A stretch of DNA of 64,000 nt, from contig JANQPL010000010.1 in NCBI GenBank assembly GCA_028289425.1, positions 42,726 to 106,725 of the forward strand, written 5' to 3'. Shown one piece after another: positions 34,632 through 43,907 of this stretch (the stretch's first letter is position 1; the number at the start of each line of letters is the position of its first letter). Origin of the DNA: Alphaproteobacteria bacterium. GTDB lineage: Bacteria; Pseudomonadota; Alphaproteobacteria; JANQMY01. The notes under the pieces were generated by a model. That model was not told where the DNA came from. It did not search any database and worked only from the letters and a program-made list of their open reading frames with translations. The position numbers and the translations under genes were made by a program.

Positions 34632-36434
34632 TTACGACGCCATTTGATCCGGTGTCAGGGCGAACAGAAGCTCCGCCCCGCGCGTGCATGGCGCGACAAG
34701 TCCCGCCGACGTGCTCAGGGTGTTTTCCGCAAAGAATCGGGCAAGCGCGATCCTGGTTTTAAGATAGTTGGCATCGCCGTCTTGAAGTTGCGCCTGTGCG
34801 GCAACGGCCCCTTTGGCCAGGTAGAAGCCGCCCGCGACAATACCGAACAGTTTGAGATAAGGGGTTGCGCCCGCAAGCGCATCATTTGGCGCGCTTTTCA
34901 CATTCTCGAGCAACCATTCGGTGGCCGCCGACAAATGCTCGGCTGCGTCCGACAAATTGTTGCCGATCACACCAAGGCTTGCGTCATTGGATTGCTTCGC
35001 CTCGTTGGCCAATTCCTCAATCTCAGCGATGAATTTTCGCACCACATTACCGCCGTCGAGCGGCAACTTGCGAGTGACAAGATCGATCGCTTGGATGCCG
35101 TTCGTCCCCTCGTAGATCGGGGCAATGCGCGAATCGCGAAAATGTTGGGCCGCCCCCGTTTCTTCCACAAAACCCATGCCCCCATGGATTTGAACCCCCA
35201 CCGAGGTCATGTCGACGCCCATATCCGTGGACCAGCCCTTTGCCACGGGCGTCAGCAAATCAAGACGCGCGCGCGCCTCTGCTTTGGCGGAATCTTCACC
35301 TGCTGCTTCGGCGAAGTCACCGGCAATGGTTGCCGCATAGACGATGCCCCGGGCCGCCTCAACATGCGCCTTCATGGTCATCAGCATACGGCGCACATCC
35401 GGATGCTCGATAATCGGCAGCATGTCCACCTCGTCATGTTGGCGGCCGACGGGCTTACCCTGCTTGCGTTCTTGAGCGAATTCCAATGCTTGCTGATAGG
35501 ACCTGTCGGCAATCGCAACCCCTTCCAGCCCCACGCCTAGGCGCGCATCGTTCATCATGGTGAACATGCACGCCATGCCGCGATTTTCTTCGCCGATGAG
35601 ATACCCTGTAGCGCCGCCATTTTCGCCGAAGCCCATCACGCAGGTGGGGCTTGCGTGAATGCCCAGCTTGTGTTCCAGGCTGACACATTGCACATCGTTG
35701 CGTTCGCCTAATGATCCATCTTCATTCACGAGGAACTTGGGCACGATGAAAAGCGAGATGCCACGCGTGCCGGGCGGTGCGTCGGGCAAACGGGCAAGCA
35801 CGAGATGGATAATGTTATCCGTCATGTCGTGTTCGCCCCAGGTGATGAAGATTTTTGTGCCCGTAATCTTGTACGTGCCGTCCGCCTGCTTCTCGGCTTT
35901 GGACCGCAACGCCCCCACATCCGACCCCGCTTGGGGTTCGGTCAAGTTCATGGTGCCCGTCCATTCGCCGGAGATGAGCTTTTCAAGATATGTTGCTTTC
36001 TGTTCTTCCGTGCCGTGGGCGGATATGGCTTCGATGGCGCCGCGCGATAAAAGGGGGCACAGGCTGAAGGCCATGTTGGCACCTGTCCAGAATTCCTGCA
36101 CGGCGAGACCCAGCACTTTGGGAAGCCCTTGGCCCCCATAATTCGGGTCAAAGGGCACGCCGCCCCAGCCGCCGTCTACAATCTGACGATAGGCCTCTTT
36201 GAAACCGTCCGGTGTTTTCACACCGCCATCGTCTTGGCGCACACTGCCCTGCTGGTCGCCGACTGGGTTGAGCGGCGCGACAACTTCCGTTGCCAGGCGG
36301 CCCGCCTCTGTCAGGACCGCGTCGATAATGTCATCGCTCAGATCTTCGTACGCGCCTGTTTGCGCCAGCGCATCGATACCGACCACGTTTTTGAGAACAA
36401 ACCGAATGTCCCGCGTTGGCGCAACGAATGTCAT
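34632..36434 (-). CDS. Acyl-CoA dehydrogenase, 600-residue class (DmdC/FadE-like)
   Basis: A 600-residue flavoprotein, longer than the usual 380-residue acyl-CoA dehydrogenase because of N- and C-terminal extensions. Motifs: MNLTEPQAGSDVGALRS for FAD/substrate, ITGTKIFITWGEHDM, and IHGGMGFVEETGAAQHFRDSRIAPIYEGTNGIQAIDL near the active site. The N-terminus MTFVAPTRDIRFVL is a hallmark of this class, which includes 3-methylmercaptopropionyl-CoA dehydrogenase (DmdC) and long-chain enzymes. The true acyl chain is unknown. ATG at 36434 is preferred because AAGGA lies 6 nt upstream; the extension to 36542 is arginine-rich and unlike the family. Electron acceptor should be ETF. Confidence 0.9.
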   Translation of the reverse strand: MTFVAPTRDIRFVLKNVVGIDALAQTGAYEDLSDDIIDAVLTEAGRLATEVVAPLNPVGDQQGSVRQDDGGVKTPDGFKEAYRQIVDGGWGGVPFDPNYGGQGLPKVLGLAVQEFWTGANMAFSLCPLLSRGAIEAISAHGTEEQKATYLEKLISGEWTGTMNLTEPQAGSDVGALRSKAEKQADGTYKITGTKIFITWGEHDMTDNIIHLVLARLPDAPPGTRGISLFIVPKFLVNEDGSLGERNDVQCVSLEHKLGIHASPTCVMGFGENGGATGYLIGEENRGMACMFTMMNDARLGVGLEGVAIADRSYQQALEFAQERKQGKPVGRQHDEVDMLPIIEHPDVRRMLMTMKAHVEAARGIVYAATIAGDFAEAAGEDSAKAEARARLDLLTPVAKGWSTDMGVDMTSVGVQIHGGMGFVEETGAAQHFRDSRIAPIYEGTNGIQAIDLVTRKLPLDGGNVVRKFIAEIEELANEAKQSNDASLGVIGNNLSDAAEHLSAATEWLLENVKSAPNDALAGATPYLKLFGIVAGGFYLAKGAVAAQAQLQDGDANYLKTRIALARFFAENTLSTSAGLVAPCTRGAELLFALTPDQMAS

Positions 36435-36627
36435 ACGAATCCTTTCCGGCAGAGGCTCCCTCTGGGCGCCCACCATCCTCATACATCCCAATGTGCAGAA
36501 TAATTGGTTCTTGGTTTTGCGAAAGCGGCGCGGCGCCGTCAAGAGGGCATAATTTCGTATCCCCTACGTGCAAATCGCCCTATAAGCCTCGTTCAATTCG
36601 GTTGGAAGCACACCAAACGGTGGAATC

Positions 36628-37587
36628 GTGAGTAAAGTCCCCATTCGCCAGGCGACACAAGCCGCCATCGACCAGGCCGCAGAGCGGTTGGCGGCGGGCG
36701 AGCTGGTGGTCTTCCCAACGGAAACCGTTTACGGGCTTGGTGGTGACGCCACACGCGAAACCGCCGTCGCCGCGATTTTTGAGGCGAAAGGGCGGCCGGC
36801 GCACAACCCTCTCATTGCCCATGTGGCGGACCTGCATGTGTTGCGGCAAATCGCCGTTGTGAATGCCCAGGCAGAAGCGCTCGCGCGGGCCTTTTGGCCC
36901 GGGGCCTTGACGCTGGTGTTGGAGCGTTCCGCATCATGTGCCGTGGCACCGCTGGCGACCGCCGGCCTTGCCACCATCGCCGTGCGCATTCCCGCCCATG
37001 AGACGGCCCTTGCCCTGCTGCGCGCCTTTGGCGGTCCTGTTGTGGCACCAAGCGCCAATGTGTCCGGCAGGGTGAGCCCCACACGGGCCGAACATGTTCA
37101 GCTTACGAACGAACAACATGTGGCAATGATTTTGGATGCGGGGCCCTGCACCATCGGTCTTGAATCCACGATTGTCGATTTATCGGGCGGGTGGCCCCAA
37201 CTGCTGCGTCCGGGCGGCATCACCAAAGAGCAGATCGAGACGGTCATCGGTGCCATCGAACAAGGCCCCCAAGTGAGTGACAGGCCGTCTGCGCCGGGCC
37301 AGCTTGAAAGCCATTACGCGCCAAAAGCGCGGTTGCGCATCAATGCCGAGGCGCCAGGCGAAGATGAAGCGTACCTTGCCTTTGGCGACGCGCCGGACCA
37401 TAGCGGCGGAGTGCAGCTGAACCTCAGCCCAAAGGCCGATTTGTCCGAAGCAGCCGCAAACCTATATGATTTCTTACGCAGGCTGGATGCGGCAGGCGCC
37501 AGTGCCATTGCGGTTGCGCCCATTCCCGACGAGGGCGTGGGCCGCGCCATCAACGACAGGCTTAAGCGCGCCGCCGCCCCTAGGTAA
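36628..37587 (+). CDS. tsaC: L-threonylcarbamoyladenylate synthase (Sua5/TsaC type)
   Basis: A 319-residue protein that makes threonylcarbamoyl-AMP from threonine, bicarbonate and ATP for the t6A37 modification of tRNA. The YrdC domain is clear: VVFPTETVYGLGGDAT, KGRPAHNPLIAHV, FWPGALTLVLERS, VAVRIP-like TIAVRIPAHE and APSANVSGRVSPT. A Sua5-type C-terminal domain follows, introduced by PSAPGQLESHYAPKARLRI, so this is the long two-domain form. The start is a GTG at 36628. A small methyltransferase gene follows 10 bp downstream. Confidence 0.92.
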   Translation: MSKVPIRQATQAAIDQAAERLAAGELVVFPTETVYGLGGDATRETAVAAIFEAKGRPAHNPLIAHVADLHVLRQIAVVNAQAEALARAFWPGALTLVLERSASCAVAPLATAGLATIAVRIPAHETALALLRAFGGPVVAPSANVSGRVSPTRAEHVQLTNEQHVAMILDAGPCTIGLESTIVDLSGGWPQLLRPGGITKEQIETVIGAIEQGPQVSDRPSAPGQLESHYAPKARLRINAEAPGEDEAYLAFGDAPDHSGGVQLNLSPKADLSEAAANLYDFLRRLDAAGASAIAVAPIPDEGVGRAINDRLKRAAAPR

Positions 37588-37597
37588 ACAAAGGCTA

Positions 37598-38254
37598 ATG
37601 GCGACACTGACCACTCAACAGGCGGAAAGTTTCTATGACGGGTATGGCGCGCGTCAAGAAAGCCAGGCCTATTATGAGGATGCAGCCTTCTCGGTTCTTG
37701 CGGCACACGGACAATTCGGTGAGGCGCGTCAGGTGGTCGAACTAGGCTGCGGCACGGGCCGGTTTGCCTGGCAATTGTTCGCCGAGCATTTTGCCGACGA
37801 CACAGCCTATCTCGGCCTGGATGTAAGCGACACCATGGTGGGGCTTGCCCGCGACCGGCTTCGCCCCTGGCAACAGAGGGCAAAGATCATCAAAACCGAT
37901 GGCACGCCCACCCTGCCCCTGGAAACCGGCAGCGCCGACCGGGTTGTTGCAACTTTTGTGTTGGACCTGTTGTCCGATGAGGACACCGAGACGTTCGTCA
38001 ACGAAGCGCACAGGGTGTTGCGCCCGGGCGGCCTGTTATGTTTGGCAAGTCTGAACGAAGGTCAGACCGTGCCGACCCGGATCGTCAGCCTACTGTGGAA
38101 GGCGGTGTACCGGCTCAATCCGCGCCGAGTCGGCGGCTGCCGGCCTGTCCATTTGCCGTCCTTCCTTCCTATGGACCGTTGGCAGATCGCACACCGAGAA
38201 ACCCAATCCCGGACAGGTTTGAGTTTCGACGTGGTTGTGGCCGGCCCCCAATGA
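37598..38254 (+). CDS. Class I SAM-dependent methyltransferase
   Basis: A 218-residue small-molecule-type methyltransferase. SAM motif I is VVELGCGTGRFAWQL (about 46-60), followed by YLGLDVSDTMVGLAR and HRVLRPGGLLCLASL. The fold is UbiE/Coq5-like. The substrate is not predictable. ATG at 37598 follows AAAGG and gives the normal N-terminus; the longer frame overlaps tsaC. The stop overlaps the start of the next gene in ATGA, so this gene and the FAD-linked oxidase are translationally coupled. tsaC, this gene and the oxidase probably form one transcript. Confidence 0.82.
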   Translation: MATLTTQQAESFYDGYGARQESQAYYEDAAFSVLAAHGQFGEARQVVELGCGTGRFAWQLFAEHFADDTAYLGLDVSDTMVGLARDRLRPWQQRAKIIKTDGTPTLPLETGSADRVVATFVLDLLSDEDTETFVNEAHRVLRPGGLLCLASLNEGQTVPTRIVSLLWKAVYRLNPRRVGGCRPVHLPSFLPMDRWQIAHRETQSRTGLSFDVVVAGPQ

Positions 38255-39687
38255 CGGCGACGCGGTCACAGCCATCCGCCCAGACCCTCAACCGGCTGAA
38301 GCAGGCGGTGGGCGATGGTGGATATGTGGAGACCGCCGATGAGATCGCCCCTTTCGTACACGAGTGGCGCGACCGCTATGTGGGACAAACGCCCCTAGTG
38401 CTGCTGCCAAACACCACCAAGCAGATCGCTGAAATCGTCATCATCTGCCAAGACACAAAAACACCGCTTGTCCCCCAGGGCGGCAACACGGGGGCCGTGG
38501 CCGGCCAAACACCTTTCGAGGACGGGGCGGAAGTCGTCGTCAATCTTCAGCGGCTGAACAAAATCCGAAAGATCGATCCGTTGAACAACACAATGACGGT
38601 GGATGGCGGCGTGATCCTGCAAACCATCCAGGGAGCGGCGGATGAGCACGACCGGCTGTTCCCGCTTAGTTTGGGGGCGGAAGGCAGTTGCCAAATCGGC
38701 GGCAATTTGGCCACCAATGCGGGCGGCACCGCCGTGCTGCGCTATGGCAACGCCCGCGATTTGGTGTTGGGGCTGGAAGTGGTGCTGGCCGACGGCCGGA
38801 TCTGGAATGGCCTTACGTCATTGCGCAAAGACAATACGGGGTACGACCTGAAACATCTCTTCATGGGATCGGAAGGCACGCTGGGTATCATTACGGGCGC
38901 GGTTCTCAAACTGTTTCCCAAAATCAACACGGTTGAGACGGCGTTTCTAGCAATTCCAACAGCCGAGGCTGCGCTCCGACTTCTTGAGTCAGCGCAGGCC
39001 CTTTTCGGACAGGACGTGACCACCTTCGAAATCCTGCCCCGCATCGGTCTCGACTATGTGCTCAAACATATTCCCGACACAAAAGATCCGATGACGGATC
39101 AACATCCCTGGTATGTGTTGGTCGAAATTGGGTCCACGTCTGCGGATGCAAGCCTCAAAGGCAGGCTCACGGATTTTCTCGAGGCTAATGTGAAAGACAG
39201 CTTGGTTCTCGATGGCGTGATCGCGGAAACAGGCACACAACGCACCCAGCTTTGGCGCCTGCGGGAAACGCTACCGGAAGCGCAGAAGCCCGAAGGCGGG
39301 TCCATCAAGCATGACGTGTCGGTGCCCATTTCATCCATCCCGGACTTTATTGAGCGCGCCGGCAAGGCCGTGGCAGAGCGGCTACCGGGCGTCCGGCCGG
39401 TGCCCTTCGGCCATATCGGCGACGGTAACATCCACTACAATCTAAGTCAGCCAACAGGCATGGACCGGCAGGCGTTTGTCGCCCGGTGGGAAGAGTTCAA
39501 CACTCTGGTTCACGACATTGTCGTGGAATTTGGCGGCAGCATCAGCGCCGAACACGGCATTGGCCGCATGAAGGCGGCGGAGCTCGAACGCTACAAGGAC
39601 CCTGTCGCGCTGCAGATCATGCGGGAACTCAAGCGCACGCTCGATCCCAACAACATTCTCAATCCGGGGAAGGTGCTAACGCCCTAA
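38251..39687 (+). CDS. FAD-linked oxidase (D-2-hydroxyacid dehydrogenase type)
   Basis: A 478-residue flavoprotein of the vanillyl-alcohol-oxidase fold, close to D-2-hydroxyglutarate and D-lactate dehydrogenases and GlcD. The FAD domain contains VPQGGNTGAVAGQTP and LGAEGSCQIGGNLATNAGG. HLFMGSEGTLGIIT ends it. Substrate and metal residues appear in FGHIGDGNIHYNLSQP and SISAEHGIGRMK. The C-terminus LDPNNILNPGKVL is standard. It probably oxidises a D-2-hydroxyacid and passes electrons to ETF or quinone. ATG at 38251 lies within ATGA at the end of the methyltransferase gene. Confidence 0.9.
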   Translation: MTATRSQPSAQTLNRLKQAVGDGGYVETADEIAPFVHEWRDRYVGQTPLVLLPNTTKQIAEIVIICQDTKTPLVPQGGNTGAVAGQTPFEDGAEVVVNLQRLNKIRKIDPLNNTMTVDGGVILQTIQGAADEHDRLFPLSLGAEGSCQIGGNLATNAGGTAVLRYGNARDLVLGLEVVLADGRIWNGLTSLRKDNTGYDLKHLFMGSEGTLGIITGAVLKLFPKINTVETAFLAIPTAEAALRLLESAQALFGQDVTTFEILPRIGLDYVLKHIPDTKDPMTDQHPWYVLVEIGSTSADASLKGRLTDFLEANVKDSLVLDGVIAETGTQRTQLWRLRETLPEAQKPEGGSIKHDVSVPISSIPDFIERAGKAVAERLPGVRPVPFGHIGDGNIHYNLSQPTGMDRQAFVARWEEFNTLVHDIVVEFGGSISAEHGIGRMKAAELERYKDPVALQIMRELKRTLDPNNILNPGKVLTP

Positions 39688-39702
39688 CCCTGCCGCTGCT
39701 AT

Positions 39703-40251
39703 TCAAGCTGCACGCCACTTGATCGAACAGCCCATGCTGGGGATTTGGTCTTGGGGACCGCTGCCCGTATCTACCACCTGCTTCATGGCCAAATACAAAT
39801 CGCGGCGGGCATTGGGCACGAGCGTCGTTTTCGACTCATCCAAGCGCCCACGATATTGCAGCTCGTCTTTTGCGTTGAATCCGAAAAAGTCCGGCGTGCA
39901 CACCGCGTCATAAGCCCGCGCGATCTCCTGGCTGCGGTCGATCACATAAGGAAACGGAAAGTCATGCGCCTTGGCAAAGCGCTTCATATTGTCGAACGAA
40001 TCCTCAGGGTAGTTTTCCGTGTCGTTGGCCATGATGCCGATCACGCCAATGCCCATGGATTGCAGCTCGCGCGCCTCGTCGGCTAGGCGGCCGGCAATGG
40101 ATTTCACGTATGGGCAATGATTGCAGATGAACATGACCAGCGTGCCGTTCGGTCCGCGCACATCGCTGAGCGTATAGGTCTTGCCGTCCACGCCTTCAAG
40201 CTGGAAATCGGGTGCTTTCCAACCGAAATCACAAACCGGGGGTGTAGCCAT
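39703..40251 (-). CDS. Thioredoxin-like peroxiredoxin-type protein
   Basis: A 182-residue thioredoxin-fold protein of the AhpC/TSA-like group found in many Proteobacteria. Motifs: APDFQLEGVDGKTYTLSDVRG, and the redox-site region LVMFICNHCPYVKSIAGRL, where the two cysteines are spaced CxxC (CNHC). VCTPDFFGFN is the cis-proline loop. There is no signal peptide, so it acts in the cytoplasm, probably as a thiol reductase or peroxidase. ATG at 40251 has a strong GGAGG 7 nt upstream. The FKBP lipoprotein gene lies 23 bp upstream on the same strand. Confidence 0.85.
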   Translation of the reverse strand: MATPPVCDFGWKAPDFQLEGVDGKTYTLSDVRGPNGTLVMFICNHCPYVKSIAGRLADEARELQSMGIGVIGIMANDTENYPEDSFDNMKRFAKAHDFPFPYVIDRSQEIARAYDAVCTPDFFGFNAKDELQYRGRLDESKTTLVPNARRDLYLAMKQVVDTGSGPQDQIPSMGCSIKWRAA

Positions 40252-40274
40252 GAAACGCCTCCTTCGAAAGAAGC

Positions 40275-40730
40275 CTAAAACACCTCGAGCAATTCGACTT
40301 TAAAGATCAGCGTGGCGCCCGGCTCGATGGGCGTGCCGGGCACGCCACCGGCGCCATATCCCAGTTCCGACGGAATGGTAAGCTCCCACACATCGCCTTC
40401 TTTCATCAACTGCAACGCTTCGGTCCAGCCGGCAATCACGCCACCCACCGGAAATTGCGCCGGCTCGCCACCATAAGAGCTGTCGAATTGGGTGCCGTCC
40501 ACCAGCGTCCCCGCATAATGCACCTTCACGACGCTATTGCGTTCGGGCGACCGCCCCTCGCCGCTTTCGAGAACCTTGTATTGCAAGCCGGATGCGGTGA
40601 CCGTCACCCCGTCCGCTTTCGCATTTCGGTCCAAATAACCCTGGTGATCCAATTCTACGGTCTCCTCTTCGCTACAGGCGGCAAGCCCAAACATCAGCGC
40701 TGCAAATACAATCAAAATGCGGATCGGCAC
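40275..40730 (-). CDS. FKBP-type peptidyl-prolyl isomerase, lipoprotein
   Basis: A 151-residue protein. The N-terminus is a lipoprotein signal ([14 protein letters not shown]) ending in LAAC with Cys19 as the lipidation site, so it is anchored to a membrane facing the periplasm. The FKBP domain is seen in [35 protein letters not shown], and [20 protein letters not shown], with most catalytic-pocket aromatic residues present. It probably catalyses proline isomerisation during folding of exported proteins. The start is a GTG at 40730 because GGAGG lies 5 nt upstream; the TTG seven codons earlier would include the ribosome site in the coding region. Confidence 0.9.
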   Translation of the reverse strand: MPIRILIVFAALMFGLAACSEEETVELDHQGYLDRNAKADGVTVTASGLQYKVLESGEGRSPERNSVVKVHYAGTLVDGTQFDSSYGGEPAQFPVGGVIAGWTEALQLMKEGDVWELTIPSELGYGAGGVPGTPIEPGATLIFKVELLEVF

Positions 40731-40869
40731 GTCATCCTCCGTGAATCTCAATCAGCACGTGATTACTCCATTGGGCCCGATTTGCCAACGCGAAATGGCC
40801 GCCGCCCATTTGACCCAAACGCGCCCGCGGCAGTAGATTGGGCCGCTTTCCCATTTACTGGAGAAAGCG

Positions 40870-41316
40870 ATGACACACTCCCTTCACATAGCGGTGATCG
40901 AAGACAGCGACATCGACCAGGTGGTTGACCTGTGGCAGCGCTGCGGCCTTGTCGTCCCATGGAACGACCCACACAAGGATATTGCCTTTGCGCGGGCAAC
41001 CCCCAATTCGGATGTGTTGATCGGGCGGCGCGACAACCGAATCATTGCGGCCGTTTTGGTCGGTCATGACGGCCACAGGGGCAATGTGTACTACGTGTCG
41101 GTGGATCCGGACCATCAAGGGCATGGGCTTGGGCGCGCCATCATGGACGCAGCCGCCGATTGGCTGCGCCAACGCGGTGTGTGGAAGCTCAACATTATGG
41201 TGCGCGGCACCAACAGGAAGGTGATCAGCTTTTATGAGCGCTGGGGCGCGGAACAGGAAGACCGGGCCGTCCTATCCTACTGGCTAACCCCCAGACCAGA
41301 TAGTTCGTCAGAGTAA
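40870..41316 (+). CDS. GNAT-family acetyltransferase (YpeA-like)
   Basis: A 148-residue N-acetyltransferase. The acetyl-CoA pocket is VYYVSVDPDHQGHGLGRAIM (about 77-96), and the C-terminal FYERWGAEQED is typical. WQRCGLVVPWNDPHKDI near the N-terminus is characteristic of the YpeA subgroup. The acceptor amine is unknown. ATG at 40870 has GGAGAAAG upstream. The 3' end overlaps the convergent SRAP gene by 9 bp. Confidence 0.88.
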   Translation: MTHSLHIAVIEDSDIDQVVDLWQRCGLVVPWNDPHKDIAFARATPNSDVLIGRRDNRIIAAVLVGHDGHRGNVYYVSVDPDHQGHGLGRAIMDAAADWLRQRGVWKLNIMVRGTNRKVISFYERWGAEQEDRAVLSYWLTPRPDSSSE

Positions 41317-42024
41317 GGACAATTGCCCCGATTTTGACGCCGCCTCTGGCGGCTTGGTGTGGTCGGCGGGTTCGATCAATTCTGGCCCGTCATTGGCAAT
41401 CTTGTTCACGGCCACGGAGACAGGCGTCATGACAAAGAAATCGTTGGGGGCCGGTTTGAGAAGAGGATCGACAACTTCCCGGTCGCTGTCTGCCGACAAC
41501 CAATCGTCCATATTATCGGGGTCGATCACCACCGGCATACGGTGATGAATGGCCGAAAGCGTTTCATTGGCAGATGTGGTGATGATGGCGACGGACTCAA
41601 CACCGTCCCCTTGCTTCGGCTGCCATCGTTCCCAAACCCCGGCCATGGCGAACATGCCGCCGGCCGCCGGCGAAACATAGAACGGCAGGGGCGTCTTTTC
41701 CGAGCGCTTCCATTCGTAAAACCCGTCCGCCATGACGAGGCACCGTCTGGATCCATAGGCGGATCTAAAGCTTGGCTTTTCCGCAACTGTTTCGCTGCGC
41801 GCATTGATGAGGGGCTTTGATTTTGGAAGTTCTTTTGACCAGCTCGGCACCAGACCCCATCGCACCATGGCGAGCCGGCGCTCCCCCTCTTCCCGCCGGA
41901 TGATGGGCACATCCTGGGTGGGGGCCACGTTGTAACGCGGCGGCAGGTTGAGCCCGTGACCGTCGAAGGTAAAGAGCCGTTCCATCGCCTCGAGGGGCGT
42001 CGTTATCGAATATCGTCCACACAC
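41308..42024 (-). CDS. yedK: SRAP-domain protein (HMCES/YedK-like abasic-site protein)
   Basis: A 238-residue SOS-response-associated peptidase family protein. After removal of the start residue, Cys2 of MCGRYS becomes the N-terminal nucleophile that forms a thiazolidine crosslink with abasic sites in single-stranded DNA. Other conserved pieces are RYNVAPTQDVPIIR, WGLVPSWS, NARSETVAEKPSFRSAY, CLVMADGFYEWKR with the active-site glutamate, and IHHRMPVVI with the key histidine. The start is a GTG at 42024. No LexA-type operator was recognised upstream. It protects replication forks by shielding abasic sites. Confidence 0.92.
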   Translation of the reverse strand: MCGRYSITTPLEAMERLFTFDGHGLNLPPRYNVAPTQDVPIIRREEGERRLAMVRWGLVPSWSKELPKSKPLINARSETVAEKPSFRSAYGSRRCLVMADGFYEWKRSEKTPLPFYVSPAAGGMFAMAGVWERWQPKQGDGVESVAIITTSANETLSAIHHRMPVVIDPDNMDDWLSADSDREVVDPLLKPAPNDFFVMTPVSVAVNKIANDGPELIEPADHTKPPEAASKSGQLSLL

Positions 42025-42105
42025 AGCTAGGTCAGATCCATTTGGCCGTCAAAAACATATAAGGTCGCCCAGGCCCCGCAATTTCCGATTCGAAGGGTTC
42101 GTTCA

Positions 42106-42537
42106 ATGGATCGATCTTACCCCAACCGGCCGTTTGTCGGCGTCGGTGCCGTCATCTGGCGCAACGAGAATATACTTCTAACCCGCAGGGGCAAGGCGCC
42201 CCGCGCCGATGAGTGGAGCCTGCCCGGCGGCGCCCAGGAAATCGGCGAAACGGTTCGGGACGCCTGCTTGCGGGAAGTCAAGGAAGAGACTGGCTTGACG
42301 GTGGAAATCGAGCGTCTGTTGGATGTGGTCGATGGGATCTTTAAGGACGCCCGCGGGCAGGTACAACATCACTACACGCTGGTGGATTTCAAGGCGCACT
42401 GGATTTCCGGCAGCGCTGTGCCTGGCGATGATGTGGCCGAAGTTCGATGGGTGCCCCTTTCGGAGTTGGACGCCTATGACCTTTGGGACGAAACAAGGCG
42501 CATTATTCTCAGCAGCGCCCCATCACCCGGTTCATGA
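42106..42537 (+). CDS. NUDIX hydrolase
   Basis: A 143-residue hydrolase. The complete Nudix box lies at about 41-63 (GGAQEIGETVRDACLREVKE followed by ETG), with the metal-binding REVKEE glutamates intact, so it should be catalytically active on a nucleoside diphosphate derivative such as ADP-ribose or an oxidised nucleotide. PNRPFVGVGAVIWRNENILL and DDVAEVRWVPLSEL are usual flanks. In many Alphaproteobacteria an ADP-ribose-type NUDIX gene lies near a TIGR02301 gene; here that partner is about 1.8 kb downstream. Confidence 0.9.
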   Translation: MDRSYPNRPFVGVGAVIWRNENILLTRRGKAPRADEWSLPGGAQEIGETVRDACLREVKEETGLTVEIERLLDVVDGIFKDARGQVQHHYTLVDFKAHWISGSAVPGDDVAEVRWVPLSELDAYDLWDETRRIILSSAPSPGS

Positions 42538-42605
42538 AATTGACAAAAACTTGAGCGATTCCCATATGCGGAAGTGCACAAATTGGTGGCGCGAGGAACG
42601 GACGC

Positions 42606-43499
42606 ATGAGCCTTTTCGCTGAGCGCGTAATGGGCGCGATCGAATGGGTCTATCCCTGGACGGATTATTTTTTGTTTGGCGGCTGGAAAATCGAACAGCA
42701 CATTGCGCGTCCCGAATTCCGCCTCAAAAACCCCCACGGCACGGTCATGGTCAAGGGCCGGCTCGCCAAATGCGAAAAAGTGTTCCGGGAATTCAAGAAT
42801 GCCGGCCGCGTCGCCCCCCAACCAAAGCACCTGGTGCTCATGGTTCACGGTATGGGGCGCCTGTCGACCCTGTTTCAGGGCATGGGTCGCCGCTTGGCGG
42901 AGAACGGCGTTGCATCGGAACTCTACCGCTATCCCTGCCCGGGCCGGTCGCTGGATGTTCAATCCAACCGTTTACGGTCGTTCTTGGGCCGGCTTGACGA
43001 TGTGGAAGAGATCTCCTTTGTGACCCAAAGTTACGGTGCGTTGGTGGTACGCACGGCGCTTGCGGAAAACGATCCGTGGCGGGAGCGTATTCGACTAGGC
43101 CGCATGGTGATGATCGTGCCTCCCAATCAGGGCTCGTGGTTTGCCGATCAGGCCCACAAGGCAAAGCCGCTCAAGAAGATTGTCGACCACGACGGCTGGT
43201 CGCTCACAGCGGAAGCGGCCGCCAAAATTCCCATACCGCCCATGCCTTTCGCCATTATTGCCGGCGGCTCGGGCCGGGCGCGCGGCTATTTGCCGATCTT
43301 ACCCGGGGACAATGACGGGCTTTTGAAAGTTGAGGAAACCTGGCTTGACGGCGCCGCCGATTACACGGTCATTCCCACGGTGCATTTCCTGTCGGCAGCC
43401 AATAAGAACACCCTTGAGGCGACGATCAAGTTTTTGCTCTATGGCGCGTTCACGCAGAAACTGCCGAAACAATCCGCCGTTGAACCGTCAACGCCGTAG
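42606..43499 (+). CDS. Alpha/beta-hydrolase, lipase-like
   Basis: A 297-residue hydrolase. The oxyanion region is LVLMVHGMGRLSTLFQGMGR (77-96). The probable nucleophile is Ser142 in FVTQSYGALVVRTAL. The triad would be completed by the Asp in LPGDNDGLLKVEE and the His in TVHFLSA. The elbow reads T-Q-S-Y-G rather than the canonical G-x-S-x-G, an unusual first position. There is no signal peptide; a hydrophobic patch near residues 13-25 may touch membrane. It resembles bacterial lipases and PGAP1-like esterases. The substrate is unknown. Confidence 0.75.
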   Translation: MSLFAERVMGAIEWVYPWTDYFLFGGWKIEQHIARPEFRLKNPHGTVMVKGRLAKCEKVFREFKNAGRVAPQPKHLVLMVHGMGRLSTLFQGMGRRLAENGVASELYRYPCPGRSLDVQSNRLRSFLGRLDDVEEISFVTQSYGALVVRTALAENDPWRERIRLGRMVMIVPPNQGSWFADQAHKAKPLKKIVDHDGWSLTAEAAAKIPIPPMPFAIIAGGSGRARGYLPILPGDNDGLLKVEETWLDGAADYTVIPTVHFLSAANKNTLEATIKFLLYGAFTQKLPKQSAVEPSTP

Positions 43500-43502
43500 C
43501 GC

Positions 43503-43874
43503 TTACTCGACGGCGATTTCATCCACCACATTTCCATAAAACGCCACGTGGCCCTTGATCTCCGCAACCGCGTCGTAAGGGTCGTCATAGAACCACACGG
43601 CGTTGTCCCCGCGAGTGTCACCGCTCACCAAGCTGAAATAGTTCGCGGTGCCCTTAAAGGGGCAATAGGTTGTGTGGTCCGATCGTTCGAGCACGTCGGA
43701 TTTTACATCCGCAAGCGGAATATATTGCACGACAGGATAAGTCGATTCCGCAAGCGACAGCGCAGCATCCGTCTCTGCGATGACTTGCCCCTGCCAAGAT
43801 ACTTTAACGCGGCCGCCGGTTTTGGTGATCGTGATGGGATGGGATTCGTCGGGAACTCTCATCCTGTGTTCCAT
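43503..43874 (-). CDS. DUF427-domain protein
   Basis: A 123-residue protein of the DUF427 family, small beta-rich proteins common in bacteria and fungi with no established function. Typical motifs are present: YPVVQYIPLADV, THYCPFKGTANYFSL (here starting TTYCPFKG), AVWFYDDPYDAV and IKGHVAFY. ATG at 43874 follows AGGAGG by 10 nt. It is 33 bp downstream of the VOC-family gene on the same strand and converges on the alpha/beta-hydrolase gene with 3 bp between the stops. Confidence 0.85.
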   Translation of the reverse strand: MEHRMRVPDESHPITITKTGGRVKVSWQGQVIAETDAALSLAESTYPVVQYIPLADVKSDVLERSDHTTYCPFKGTANYFSLVSGDTRGDNAVWFYDDPYDAVAEIKGHVAFYGNVVDEIAVE

Positions 43875-43907
43875 GTGTTGACTTCCTCCTGTGGTTACTG
43901 ACCGCAC

